This document shows positions 36,322-44,607 of a stretch of 64,000 bases of DNA, in pieces; the stretch's first letter is position 1, and each line of letters starts with the position of its first letter. This DNA is from Phycisphaerales bacterium (GTDB taxonomy: Bacteria; Planctomycetota; Phycisphaerae; Phycisphaerales; UBA1924), in assembly GCA_029260295.1 (NCBI GenBank), contig JAJDDN010000008.1:902193-966192 (forward strand), in the 5' to 3' direction. The notes beneath the pieces are model-generated. The model ran no database searches, was not told the origin of the DNA, and saw nothing but the letters and a program-made list of their open reading frames with translations. The translations under genes and the position numbers were made by a program.

Positions 36322-36801
36322 ATGAAAGGCTGGGCGACATTCTCGGAGTGCGAGGCGTACCGGTACACGCTGGGCCGGCGGTGGGAAACCGGCGGCAGGC
36401 GGGTGTGTTTTTGTTTACTGAATCCATCGACGGCGGATGCGACCAAGCTTGATCCGACGCTGACGCGATGCCATCGGTATGCGGTGCGTTGGGGGTTTAG
36501 CGCGATGGATGTGGTCAATATCTTTGGGCTGCGGTCAACGGATCCCAAGGGATTGAAACTCGTTGATGATCCGATCGGGGTTGATAATGATCGGCATATC
36601 GCAAGGCTCGCCAAGCAGGCGGATCTGGTGATCGTCGGATGGGGGACGCACGGGGTGATGAATGATCGGCATACCGAGGTGCTCGGTGTGCTTAACACGG
36701 TATGCGTGCCCCACTGTCTTCAGGTAACAAAGCACGGGTTCCCCAAGCATCCGCTGTATCTCAAGGCGGATCTGGAGCCGATGGTCTTCCCCCCAAAGTA
36801 A
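36322..36801 (+). CDS. DUF1643 domain-containing protein
   Basis: 159 residues. The conserved block RRVCFCLLNPSTADATKLDPTLTRCHRYAVRWGFSAMDVVNIFGLRSTDPKGL followed by DNDRHIARLAKQADLVIVGWG is the DUF1643 signature. The function is unknown. The end of the gene lies inside a repeat: the last codons and TAA (FPPK-stop) are supplied by CCCCCCAAAGTAA, the same 11-mer that recurs elsewhere in the window, so the C-terminus may be repeat-derived. A long hairpin follows. Confidence 0.88.
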   Translation: MKGWATFSECEAYRYTLGRRWETGGRRVCFCLLNPSTADATKLDPTLTRCHRYAVRWGFSAMDVVNIFGLRSTDPKGLKLVDDPIGVDNDRHIARLAKQADLVIVGWGTHGVMNDRHTEVLGVLNTVCVPHCLQVTKHGFPKHPLYLKADLEPMVFPPK

Positions 36802-36855
36802 CCCCCCAAAGTAACCCGCCAAAATACCCCCCCAAAAGATCACGGCTATGGGGCA
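36789..36855 (+). repeat. CCCCCCAAAGT repeat cluster with AGATCACGGCTAT tail
   Basis: Exact copies of CCCCCCAAAGT at 36789-36799 and 36802-36812, then looser C-tracts and AGATCACGGCTATGGGG. The same tail, inverted, is found at 44840-44862. The four C-tracts could form a G-quadruplex on the - strand. Confidence 0.75.
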
Positions 36856-36870
36856 GTGGACTCTGGTCAG

Positions 36871-36921
36871 AGAAGAAGGTCATCATCACCTTGGGGAAGG
36901 TGATGATGACCTTCTTCTTTT
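36871..36921. terminator. Long hairpin H1 (22-bp perfect stem), bidirectional terminator
   Basis: Arms 36871-36892 and 36897-36918, loop GGGG, then TTT on the + strand. It lies between the convergent DUF1643 gene and propeller gene. Arm starts AGAAGAAGGTCATCATCACC, related to H2-H5. Confidence 0.85.
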
Positions 36922-37027
36922 GAGGAGAGGTTATCAACAATGGGACCGGGTGTTGTGCTTGCGTGGAGCTGAAACGCGCTTTCGTGTTTTCGATGATTTC
37001 TGGCCCAGTATCGACCTGTTGTGTCGC

Positions 37028-38167
37028 TTACTCACAACCCATTGTGATCGCTTGGATGAATGTGCTGATATCGAAGAAGTCCAATGTCCCGTCCTTGTTG
37101 AGATCAACATCTGGGCTCCCAGCTGCAAAGAGATTTATAAACGCATTGATATCGTTGAAATCAAGCTGATTATCCGCAACAAAATCGTATGGGCATCGAG
37201 ATGGGACATTGAGCGTGAGCGTTGAGCCACTGAGATACACATAGCCCGAATCGTCATCGAAGAGCTTGATGTCACTCACAGATGTGTTATTGGGGAGTTC
37301 GATGGTCTCAACCGGCAAGAAAGTCTGCGTGTTGTACAGTATGATCCGGCTTCCGAGTGCGGTAAAGAGCGTGCCCCCATCGGAGGTGAGAGCCTTTCGA
37401 CCTCCTCCAACCTGACCCGCGAGGAGGAATGAGTCGGTACGCAAGACCTGCGAGCCCGCTAGATAAATCCGCGATCCATCAGGACTCACGACTCCGTGGG
37501 TCGTCCCGCTGACTGATCCATGATTGTCTTCGAGTATAATTGGCGCTGATGGTTGATTCAGATCGAGTTTGTACAAGGAGTTGGGGCTGAAAGATTCACC
37601 GACATACAGGAACTCGCCGGTTGGATCCTTATGAAAGGTGGGACTCGCTCGGATTATCCGTCCTGAGGCGGCGCCTGTCACTGTCTTTGTTTCGATGTTG
37701 ATCTGTACGATTCGGGCAAAGCCCGAGCTGTAGGGATTGGCTGAGGCAAAGACGCGTCCTGGTGATGTTTCTACAACATCCCATGTTAAAGACGATCCGA
37801 TCAAATCTCCTACGACATATTCTTCCAGTTCATAGGTATCAAGATCGAGCGAGACGACCGAGGCGGCTTGGTTCAGCGCGATATACGCTCTCTGTCCATC
37901 GTGACTCAGGTCCATCCCGCGAGGTGAAGGTCCTACAAACACACGGTCGAGCACTTCGCCGGTGATTGAAGAAACGACCGCGATCTCATTGGCCAGAGGG
38001 ATCGCGACATATACCAGATCTCGCGAGCTGTCTAGCAACACTTCGTGACCGGTACCCCCGAGATCGGCATGAATGATGATATTTTTGCTCGTGTCCACGC
38101 CTGCGAACACTGATCCGCATGCCAATGAAACGACGCCAATTGCAAGCTTTGAACTTATTTTAAACAT
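37028..38167 (-). CDS. Secreted beta-propeller protein with C-terminal dockerin-like module (GC-type)
   Basis: 379 residues from the ATG at 38167 (AGGGA upstream), giving the signal peptide MFKISSKLAIGVVSLACGSVFA. The body has YVTN-like propeller repeats: SRDLVYVAIPLANEIAVVSSITGEVLDRVFVGPSPRGMDLSHDGQRAYIAL, and later VVSPDGSRIYLAGSQ. The C-terminus carries two EF-hand-like dockerin repeats, NQLDFNDINAFINLF and DVDLNKDGTLDFFDISTFIQAI, and ends MGCE. This matches the GC-ending dockerin type I know from Phycisphaerae secreted proteins, thought to be a sorting or anchoring signal. The target surface is unknown. Confidence 0.8.
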   Translation of the reverse strand: MFKISSKLAIGVVSLACGSVFAGVDTSKNIIIHADLGGTGHEVLLDSSRDLVYVAIPLANEIAVVSSITGEVLDRVFVGPSPRGMDLSHDGQRAYIALNQAASVVSLDLDTYELEEYVVGDLIGSSLTWDVVETSPGRVFASANPYSSGFARIVQINIETKTVTGAASGRIIRASPTFHKDPTGEFLYVGESFSPNSLYKLDLNQPSAPIILEDNHGSVSGTTHGVVSPDGSRIYLAGSQVLRTDSFLLAGQVGGGRKALTSDGGTLFTALGSRIILYNTQTFLPVETIELPNNTSVSDIKLFDDDSGYVYLSGSTLTLNVPSRCPYDFVADNQLDFNDINAFINLFAAGSPDVDLNKDGTLDFFDISTFIQAITMGCE

Positions 38168-38411
38168 CTGAATATTCCCTTCTATCAAATTGAGTGTACT
38201 AACAATCTCTGGTGCATATTTTAGCAAATAAATCTTACCGCTCAATGATTAAAGCATCAATATACGCGTTAATTGTATATATAGTCGGTCGCCCCGCTTC
38301 AGTGTCGCGTAAACGGGGTACCCGCGCGGCCAATCAGGTTTATGAAGAATTATGATGAAGATATTCATGAGCCGAAGACGGCACCCTTGATCAATCTTTC
38401 GCCCCTCTCAA
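38168..38411. other. Divergent intergenic region
   Basis: AT-rich stretch with TATATA near 38276-38283, then CCCCG...CGGGG pairing around 38293-38318, ending at hairpin H2. It probably holds the promoter of the propeller gene on the - strand. A short + strand RNA ending at H2 is possible. Confidence 0.4.
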
Positions 38412-38462
38412 AGAGAAGAAGGTCACCAACCCCTGGGTGAGGGGTTGGTGACCTTCTTCTCT
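38412..38462. repeat. Long hairpin H2 (23-bp perfect stem)
   Basis: Arms 38412-38434 and 38440-38462, loop GGGTG. The arm core AGAAGAAGGTCACCAACCCC is identical to H4. T-rich sequence follows (38470-38480). It lies between divergent genes, so it terminates neither of them. Confidence 0.85.
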
Positions 38463-38510
38463 GTTTCGTCTTAGTTTTTTCTCATAGGGAACCGGCACCT
38501 AGGATGGTCC

Positions 38511-39095
38511 ATGACCAAACACACTGTAACACGGTTCTTTGAAGTTGTTCATATTGTTGCGCTCAGTGCGTGGTTCGGGACCGTTGGGATGTCCGGGATT
38601 GTGGCGGCGACGGTGTTCCCGATTGTTGGGCGGATGAAGCCGACGCTTGGGGCGTACCCGGAATATACAGGGGATCATGCGCTGCTTGCGGGTGGATTGA
38701 TCGCGGGGAAGGTGTTCTTTCTTGTTGATATGGTGCAGTTTATTTGTGCGGCGATCGCGCTGGGGTCGTTTATGACGATGGTGGTGGCGGGGTATTCGAT
38801 CAATACCCTAGTGCGGGTGCTGCGGTCGGTGGTGCTCTTGTGCACGATGGGGTTGTTGAGCTGGCATCTGTTTGTCTTGATGCCTGGGATGACGGAGAAC
38901 CTTCGGAACTACTGGGACTTTGCGGCGGCAGGCGGCAACGAGCAGGCTGAGATCTATAAGAACGCGTTCTTTGACAACCATGAGCTCGCGGCCAACTCGC
39001 TCAAGGCGTTGATGGCGACGACACTGCTGTGCTTGGTGCTTGCGGTGTGGACCGGGACTGGATCTGGGACTACTCGACAAACCGAGCAGGCTTGA
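38511..39095 (+). CDS. Four-helix membrane protein (DUF4149-like)
   Basis: 194 residues with about four transmembrane helices: near 8-36, 56-75, 83-125 (two) and 165-180. The opening HTVTRFFEVVHIVALSAWFGTVGMSGIVAATVFP and the closing AANSLKALMATTLLCLVLAVW resemble DUF4149/TMEM205-like proteins. A conserved-looking helix-loop MTENLRNYWD sits between TM3 and TM4. The function is unknown. The start has AGGA 6-10 bases upstream and follows hairpin H2 by about 50 bases. Confidence 0.6.
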   Translation: MTKHTVTRFFEVVHIVALSAWFGTVGMSGIVAATVFPIVGRMKPTLGAYPEYTGDHALLAGGLIAGKVFFLVDMVQFICAAIALGSFMTMVVAGYSINTLVRVLRSVVLLCTMGLLSWHLFVLMPGMTENLRNYWDFAAAGGNEQAEIYKNAFFDNHELAANSLKALMATTLLCLVLAVWTGTGSGTTRQTEQA

Positions 39096-39106
39096 TCAGA
39101 TTCTGA

Positions 39107-39742
39107 TCAGCGGCGACGGCGGGTGATGCCCAGAGCACCGAATCCCAAGAGCGACAATGCACCCGGGCTTGGGACGAAGCTGACATTGTCGATCGCGGAT
39201 TGGTCAGCGCCGTTGGTGTACTCACCACGGAAGTACATGCCTGTGAGATCGGCGAGGACTGCTTGGATGTCCGCTTGGGTGGCATCGGTCGCGGACAGTG
39301 ATGCGCCGCTTGCGCTGCTGACAATCTTCCAAGAAGCGGAAGCATCGACGAGAATATCCCATGAAGTCCATTGATTGAGAACCGGAGCAACGCCTGCGGC
39401 GATGCCGATCTCAAGTCCGCCACCAACGAGGATAATGTCTGCGCGGTTGGTGATGGTCTGGCTGCCTTGGATACCCATGATGTCGTAGCTGATCGAGTTG
39501 CCATAGAGGCCTGAGAGGTTGCCAAGATCATCGCTCGGCGCGGAGAAGAACCAGAACTGTCCGGCGACAACATCGACGGCGCGGATCGCGCCGAGCCCGC
39601 CGTTGCCGATGGAGCCGTCCCATTGGAAGTCGCGTCCGTCACTAAAGAGGCCCCAGCCTTGGGCATCGGAATCGAAGTCGTAGGCAATATTGGACAACGC
39701 GGGGGTCGCGATAAGCAGTGCGATGATTGATAGTGAACGCAT
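39107..39742 (-). CDS. PEP-CTERM-like secreted protein
   Basis: 211 residues from the ATG at 39742 (GGAG 8 bases upstream). A signal peptide (MRSLSIIALLIATPALS) precedes a lectin-like region: YDFDSDAQGWGLFSDGRDFQWDGSIGNGGLGAIRAVDVVAGQFWFFSAP. The C-terminus VPSPGALSLLGFGALGITRRRR combines a PEP-like motif, a short hydrophobic helix and an arginine cluster, the tripartite sorting signal recognised by exosortase-type systems. It is predicted to be exported and anchored or processed at the envelope. No exosortase gene is seen in the window. Confidence 0.85.
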   Translation of the reverse strand: MRSLSIIALLIATPALSNIAYDFDSDAQGWGLFSDGRDFQWDGSIGNGGLGAIRAVDVVAGQFWFFSAPSDDLGNLSGLYGNSISYDIMGIQGSQTITNRADIILVGGGLEIGIAAGVAPVLNQWTSWDILVDASASWKIVSSASGASLSATDATQADIQAVLADLTGMYFRGEYTNGADQSAIDNVSFVPSPGALSLLGFGALGITRRRR

Positions 39743-39862
39743 GGTGGAACTCCTGTACATATGAACGGTCCTGTGTGTGCACCAAATATGCCCCAGGATC
39801 GGGAGTAATGCCAGCAAATCTCCGCCAGCAAATCTCCATTTTTTCGGACGCTATGATCCGCC

Positions 39863-40615
39863 ATGACAATAGACAAAGCACCGATTCATCCAAAGGGTAA
39901 GGACAACCCTCGCGGGCTCAAAGATATCCCGTTTGCGCTCCCTGAGGTCACCAAGGAGCAGCGGAGCGGTGCGCTCAAGCTCGCCAATGCACTCAAGAAG
40001 CATTATCCGGATTCCAAATGCGAGCTGGACTTTACGAATCCGCATGAACTCCTCAACGCGACGATTCTCTCTGCGCAGTCCACCGATGCGGGCGTCAATA
40101 AGGCGACGCCTGGATTGTTCAAGGCGTTCCCGACCCCTGCGGATTACGCGGCTTCGACTCCCGAGAAGATTCAGCCGTATATCAAGACGATCGGGCTGTT
40201 CCGGAACAAATCCAAATCGATCCACGCGTCGATGACGATGGTGGTCGAGGATTTCGGTGGCGAGGTGCCTGGGAATATGGCGGACCTGCTCAAACTCCGA
40301 GGCGTTGCGCGCAAGACGGCCAATGTGGTTCTGGGCAATGCGTTCGGGGTCAACGACGGGGTGACGGTTGATACGCATGCCCAGCGGCTGGTGTGGCGGT
40401 TCGGGATTGTCGATGAGCCGAAGATGGATACGGCGAAGATCGAGAAGCTGTTGATGGCGTTGTTCCCGAGGCCTCGGTGGTCGGAGATCGGGCACATGCT
40501 CGTGCTGCATGGTCGGTACAACTGCACGGCGAGGCCCAACTGCAAACACGATCATCCGATCTGCGTGAAGTTCGGGGTCAACTGTGACAAGGCGTACAAC
40601 AAGTCGAAGCTGTAA
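39863..40615 (+). CDS. nth: Endonuclease III with non-standard Fe-S cysteine spacing
   Basis: 250 residues. The HhH-GPD core is clear: ATILSAQSTDAGVNKATP, LKLRGVARKTANVVLGNAFG with catalytic Lys151, and VTVDTHAQRL with Asp170. It removes oxidised pyrimidines and cleaves the DNA strand. The four C-terminal cysteines are 221, 227, 234 and 241, spacing C-x5-C-x6-C-x6-C rather than the usual C-x6-C-x2-C-x5-C. The N-terminus is extended by about 30 residues. The cluster may be altered or lost. H3 follows as terminator. Confidence 0.9.
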   Translation: MTIDKAPIHPKGKDNPRGLKDIPFALPEVTKEQRSGALKLANALKKHYPDSKCELDFTNPHELLNATILSAQSTDAGVNKATPGLFKAFPTPADYAASTPEKIQPYIKTIGLFRNKSKSIHASMTMVVEDFGGEVPGNMADLLKLRGVARKTANVVLGNAFGVNDGVTVDTHAQRLVWRFGIVDEPKMDTAKIEKLLMALFPRPRWSEIGHMLVLHGRYNCTARPNCKHDHPICVKFGVNCDKAYNKSKL

Positions 40616-40629
40616 ATCAAAGCACTCGT

Positions 40630-40679
40630 AGAAGAAGACCACCAACCTCTGGGAGAGGGGTTGGTGGTCTTCTTCTTTT
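40630..40679. terminator. Long hairpin H3, bidirectional terminator
   Basis: Arms 40630-40647 and 40659-40676 pair over 18 bp (AGAAGAAGACCACCAACC), with an inner CCTCT/AGAGG stem and TTTT following. It lies between convergent nth and hydrolase genes. Confidence 0.85.
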
Positions 40680-40709
40680 GGGACGGTGATCGAGGTTTGG
40701 AAGACCCGG

Positions 40710-41621
40710 TTAATCGGTCAGAGCAGAATCAAGAGTCTCATGGAAGAGGGTGGTCTGATCAACCATGATGAAATGCAGGCTCTCTTCAATGACCACAACT
40801 TGAGCGTCCGGTGCGGCGGCGTACTGACCCGCAAAGAGATCCCTCACTTGTGTTACTGGAACGCCCATCATTTTGTCATGCGCGACCAGTACTGTGATCT
40901 CCGCTTCGATCTGCGCGATGTCCTCTCGCAAATCTGCGGCCAACAACTCGCCGACTGCTGTTGCAACCGTTGCTTGATCCGAAGCTTTCGACCAATCGGC
41001 CAAGACCGATTGGTAGGGTTTGTCTTTGACGAGCCGGGCAAGGCCAGCGAGCTGTTGTTGGTCGAATGATTTTCGCGGCATATCCGCCATTTGCTGCGCA
41101 AATGCTGGTGCCATCTGGGCGGCTTGCTCGGGCGTGGCGCCCGGCATGAACAACCCGGCAAGGAACGGGAGACTATCGACGATGACCAACTCGGTGATCG
41201 GTGTCTCATCTGCAAGGGCTGCTTTGAGGGCGACAAATCCACCCAATGAATGCCCCACCACGACCGGGTCCGCTCCCGGAGAATCTATCAGATGTTTGTT
41301 GACTGCATCGGCGATCGCGTCGGTGTAGGTTTCATCGGTTTCAAACGGAGCTGCGCCCGCGAACCCGGCGACCTGCACTATGCGGAGATCATATTCTTGG
41401 AACGCGCCAGCGGTGCTTGTCCAGACATCTGATCCCGATGCCAATCCTGGGATCAAGACCACAGTCCGACCCTCGGCATCACCGCTCCGCGTGACCGAGA
41501 TGATCCCTGTTGCGGCTTGGACAGCCATTGCGTGATCGTTCGCAGGTTGGGCGATCCCCACCGACAAGAGCCCCCCAACGACCAGAACTCCTACGCTCGC
41601 CATCGTTCGATAATCGTTCAT
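40710..41621 (-). CDS. Secreted alpha/beta hydrolase
   Basis: 303 residues with an N-terminal signal (about 1-25, ending GIAQ). The fold is shown by VVLIPGLASGSDVWTST, the nucleophile elbow GHSLGG with Ser125, VIVDSLPFLAGLFMPGATPEQA and the C-terminal His283 in SLHFIMVDQ. Substrate unknown; the cap region with MPGATPEQAAQMAPAFAQQM resembles lipase/esterase-like peptidase families. GAGGAAAG precedes the ATG. Convergent with nth across H3. Confidence 0.85.
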   Translation of the reverse strand: MNDYRTMASVGVLVVGGLLSVGIAQPANDHAMAVQAATGIISVTRSGDAEGRTVVLIPGLASGSDVWTSTAGAFQEYDLRIVQVAGFAGAAPFETDETYTDAIADAVNKHLIDSPGADPVVVGHSLGGFVALKAALADETPITELVIVDSLPFLAGLFMPGATPEQAAQMAPAFAQQMADMPRKSFDQQQLAGLARLVKDKPYQSVLADWSKASDQATVATAVGELLAADLREDIAQIEAEITVLVAHDKMMGVPVTQVRDLFAGQYAAAPDAQVVVIEESLHFIMVDQTTLFHETLDSALTD

Positions 41622-41745
41622 CTATCTTTCCTCTCTCTATGTGATTCTGACATTCAAATCATACCCGCAAGGCACAGACGCCCACAGATTGTCAGTATAA
41701 AGCGGGCTTTGCCCAAGAATATTCCAGCGCATACACCCCCCACCC

Positions 41746-41810
41746 CCCCAAAAGAAGAAGGTGACTGCAGGGCCCTCGGCATTGACGAGTTGTCAATGAC
41801 CAAGGTGTGT
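41746..41810 (-). terminator. Terminator region of the prepilin-like gene
   Basis: On the - strand a GTCATTGAC...GTCAATG hairpin (arms 41780-41786 and 41792-41798) is followed further on by TCACCTTCTTCTTTT. This tail equals the 3' arm of the H1-H5 family, but no matching 5' arm is present; perhaps a decayed copy. Confidence 0.5.
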
Positions 41811-41814
41811 GACC

Positions 41815-42819
41815 TCAGCGGTGGCGTGCGGGGTTGTTGATCGCGCCGTAGCGGGGGTTGTGGCCTGTCTGGTTATTGGCTTGGGCATCGGAGATGTCGT
41901 ACAAGCGGTAGTAGGAGCCACGGTAGTTTGTGCGGACATAGATGTCCCATGAGGTGAACCCGGTGTCGCCGTAGGGCTGGGCTGGGTCGTCGTTGTGGAA
42001 GCCTTCGGGCGGGGCGAACACACCGACATGCCCGTCGAGGTAGTAGGTGGACCCGCCTTCGCTGTGGCGGGTGGTCCATTGGTCAACATTGCCCCATTCG
42101 CCGTCGGTTGAGCCGCCCGAGCTGTTGTTGTTGAACCACCACGAGCTTTCTTCGATAATCAGAGGCAGCCCGGGCATCCGGACAACGAGGCCGTCGGCGA
42201 TCATCGACGAGAACTCGTCGGCACTCAGCACCGAGTCGTTGGGCGCTGGTTCTTTGAACATCCAGACATCGAACTCGACCGAGTCTTTGGCGCCCTGCGC
42301 GGGGGCGTTGAATGTGTAATCGAAGTTGAGTTCCCCGCTGCCGTAGTATCCTGGGTAGCGGGTAATGTTGGGGTCATCTTCGATCCCGAACGGGTCGCGT
42401 CTTTGGTTTGTTGGGCATTCAACAATATCGCTCGCGTTGTCAACATAATCCATGAGCAGCCCCGCGCCCCGGCGTGCCGTCCCGGTGCGGTTAAAGAGGT
42501 ACGCCCAGTTGATGGTGTTGAGGTGCCCCGCGTTGTTCCGAGGGCCGCGTGTTGTTTCAAAGCGACCAGTAGGCATGGACTGGCCTTTGAAGTCCATCGC
42601 GTAGAGTTGATTGGCGAGCCCGAGTTGCCGCATGTTGGAGAGGCAGATTGTTTTCTGCGCGGTCGCTCGTGCTTGACCGAGCGACGGGAGCAAGATCCCG
42701 ATCAGCAGTGCGATGATCGCGATCACAACAAGCAACTCGATGAGCGTAAACCCACCGCCCGCACGCCACGCCTTGGGCAGATGCCCTGACCGAGTTCGAG
42801 TTGACGAGCATTGAAACAA
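41815..42819 (-). CDS. Type II secretion/prepilin-like protein (planctomycete type)
   Basis: 334 residues from a TTG (AAGGGG about 8 bases upstream). The prepilin peptidase site and helix are [35 protein letters not shown], followed by [18 protein letters not shown], the pattern of the abundant planctomycete pseudopilin-like proteins. The C-terminal part contains [18 protein letters not shown], equivalent to the usual ADGHV motif. Function beyond membrane insertion and possible pseudopilus assembly is unknown. Confidence 0.9.
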   Translation of the reverse strand: MFQCSSTRTRSGHLPKAWRAGGGFTLIELLVVIAIIALLIGILLPSLGQARATAQKTICLSNMRQLGLANQLYAMDFKGQSMPTGRFETTRGPRNNAGHLNTINWAYLFNRTGTARRGAGLLMDYVDNASDIVECPTNQRRDPFGIEDDPNITRYPGYYGSGELNFDYTFNAPAQGAKDSVEFDVWMFKEPAPNDSVLSADEFSSMIADGLVVRMPGLPLIIEESSWWFNNNSSGGSTDGEWGNVDQWTTRHSEGGSTYYLDGHVGVFAPPEGFHNDDPAQPYGDTGFTSWDIYVRTNYRGSYYRLYDISDAQANNQTGHNPRYGAINNPARHR

Positions 42820-42956
42820 GACGAGACCCCTTGTACTGGACTACCACGAAGCTCCAATATACCAAACTGCAGCCCAAGGCGAGCACGAAATCTCGCATTA
42901 CCACCGAAATCAGCCCCTTCCACCCCCCACCCCCACTCCCCACCAATGCGGGGAAT

Positions 42957-43006
42957 AGAAGAAGGTCACCAACCCCTGGGAGAGGGGTTGGTGACCTTCT
43001 TCTTTC
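42957..43006. terminator. Long hairpin H4 (21-bp perfect stem)
   Basis: Arms 42957-42977 and 42983-43003. On the - strand it lies directly downstream of tRNA-Arg; on the + strand TTT follows. Its arms are the same as the core of H2, 4.5 kb away. Confidence 0.85.
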
Positions 43007-43016
43007 AACAAACAAA

Positions 43017-43090
43017 CGATCCCGCTGCGATTCGAACGCAGAACCTTTGGCTTCGGAGGCCAACGCTCTATCCAGTTGAGCTACGGGACC
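43017..43090 (-). tRNA. tRNA-Arg (anticodon CCG)
   Basis: On the - strand: acceptor GGTCCCG with CGGGATC, D-arm GCTCAACTGGATAGAGC, anticodon stem TTGGC/GCCAA with loop CTCCGAA (anticodon CCG), T-arm CTGCG-TTCGAAT-CGCAG. 74 bases including discriminator; CCA not encoded. It is bracketed by H4 and a CCCCCCAAAGT copy. Confidence 0.95.
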
Positions 43091-43094
43091 CTTT

Positions 43095-43112
43095 CCCCCC
43101 AAAGTAAAGATC
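43095..43112 (+). repeat. CCCCCCAAAGT repeat copy next to tRNA-Arg
   Basis: CCCCCCAAAGT at 43095-43105 followed by AAAGATCACG, the same extended form as near 36.8 and 44.85 kb. It sits immediately upstream of the tRNA on its coding strand. Confidence 0.7.
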
Positions 43113-43177
43113 ACGCCCAAAGGGCATCATCCAGTCGTCTGGGGGGAGCGAAGTGAGTCTACGATCCTTCCACCTCA

Positions 43178-44569
43178 ATGGCAAACACCCAAACCAATCT
43201 TGCACCACTCAAACTCGTCCTCCTCATCACCTTTCTAGGCTCCATGGGCACCGCCGTCATCACCAGCGGCATCGCCTTCCTCACCGACCAAGGACTCGGA
43301 TACACAGCCACCCAAAACCTCCTCCTCGCCCTCGTTCTCGGAGGGGTCTACATCCCCGCCGCCCTGCTCAGCGGGCCGCTGCTCCGGTGGACAGCCGCCA
43401 AGGCCCATCGCCTCACCACCAGGCGCTCGCTCATCGCGATCATGCTGCTCACCGCGTTGATCGCCCAAGCCCCGCTGCTCGTCAGCCGGATCAACCCGGG
43501 GCTTACCGAGCTTGCCGTGTGGGTCATGGGCATCGCGTACATGATCGCATCGGGGATCCAGTGGCCCATCGTCGAAGCGTACTTGTCGGGAGGCCGGCGC
43601 TCGACGCAACTCCGAGGCGCGATCGGCAAGTTCAACATCGTCTGGTCCTCAGCAATGGTCCTCTCCTACTGGCTCATGGCCCCGCTCATCGAAGAACACC
43701 CCTTCATGATCATCTCGCTCCTGGGCGTCATCCATCTGCTCATCGCGGGATTGGTCTTCATGCTCCCGAGCGAACCGGCTCAGCATTTTTCTGATGATCA
43801 TGATCTTCGGTGCCCTCCTTCGACCGCTTCGGCGAAGGAGGTCTTCGGTGGCACGAAGTCTTTGAGTGTTCAGGGGTCTTTGGTTTTTCAAGACCTCCTT
43901 CGCCCAAGAGGGTCGAAGGAGGGCACCGAAGAGGAGTACCCACCGATCTATGTCCCGCTGCTGACCGTCTTCCGGATGATGCTCATCGCGAGCTACATCA
44001 TTCTGTCGGTGATGATCCCGCTGATGCCGAGCATCGAGAAGCAACTCGGGCTCGACGAACTCTGGTGGACACCCATCGCAAGCACCTGGCTCATCGTCCG
44101 CGTCCTCTTCTTCATCCTCTTCGAACGCTGGCACGGCTGGCACGGCCACTGGTGGACCCCATGGCTCGGAATGACCGCGATGCTCACCGGATTCGCAATG
44201 GCCATCATCGCACCCGCAATCGGACAACTCATCGGAGCCCACCTCTTCGGCATCGACTACCCCTCAATCGAAGTCAACACCGTAGGAACCATCGTCCTCA
44301 TCACAGGCCTCTCCCTCACCGGCGTAGGCATCGCTGCGATCTACTACGGAGCCCTCTACTACGCAATGGCAGTCGGTGGATCAGATGTAGACTCCGGAGG
44401 CAAGCACGAAGCCTTCATAGGCATGGGCTACACCGCCGGCCCCCTCTGTGGATTGGCAGGCGGCTTCATCTACCAAGGCGGACTCGGAGTCATCGCCGTC
44501 ACCAGCGCAGTTGTTTTAGCAATGGTCGGCGTAGCCATCGTCAAAGCCCTCAAGCACTCCAAGCCTTGA
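43178..44569 (+). CDS. MFS transporter with an in-frame palindromic element
   Basis: 463 residues with about twelve membrane helices in two halves: first half to about residue 202 (MIISLLGVIHLLIAGLVFMLP), second from about 258 (PLLTVFRMMLIASYIILSVMIP). A MFS-like start and repeated Gly/Pro helices support a permease; substrate unknown. Between the halves, residues 210-252 (LRCPPSTASAKEVFGG...KEGTEEE) are encoded by a 127-base palindromic element that keeps the frame open. This falls in the cytoplasmic hinge loop, where insertions are tolerated. Codon choice is C/A-rich, unlike + strand genes in the first 40 kb. Confidence 0.8.
   Translation: MANTQTNLAPLKLVLLITFLGSMGTAVITSGIAFLTDQGLGYTATQNLLLALVLGGVYIPAALLSGPLLRWTAAKAHRLTTRRSLIAIMLLTALIAQAPLLVSRINPGLTELAVWVMGIAYMIASGIQWPIVEAYLSGGRRSTQLRGAIGKFNIVWSSAMVLSYWLMAPLIEEHPFMIISLLGVIHLLIAGLVFMLPSEPAQHFSDDHDLRCPPSTASAKEVFGGTKSLSVQGSLVFQDLLRPRGSKEGTEEEYPPIYVPLLTVFRMMLIASYIILSVMIPLMPSIEKQLGLDELWWTPIASTWLIVRVLFFILFERWHGWHGHWWTPWLGMTAMLTGFAMAIIAPAIGQLIGAHLFGIDYPSIEVNTVGTIVLITGLSLTGVGIAAIYYGALYYAMAVGGSDVDSGGKHEAFIGMGYTAGPLCGLAGGFIYQGGLGVIAVTSAVVLAMVGVAIVKALKHSKP
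43805..43931. repeat. Palindromic element inside the MFS gene
   Basis: Outer arms 43805-43825 and 43911-43931 form a perfect 21-bp inverted repeat (starting CTTCGGTGCCCTCCTTCG); inner arms 43831-43845 and 43890-43904 form a perfect 15-bp repeat. The whole can fold into one long hairpin. No transposase gene. Confidence 0.9.
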
Positions 44570-44607
44570 CACCAACACCCCTTACCCTCCACCCCTCAAA
44601 GCAAGCC

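Noticed and set aside
38140-38290. dif-like XerCD site in the AT-rich gap
   Set aside because: AT-rich partial palindromes exist but none matches both recombinase arms with a 6-base centre.
42557-43120. 187-residue - strand frame containing GPVAQLDRALASEAKGS
   Set aside because: This is the well-known spurious translation of a tRNA-Arg gene, here combined with hairpin H4 and the start of the prepilin gene.
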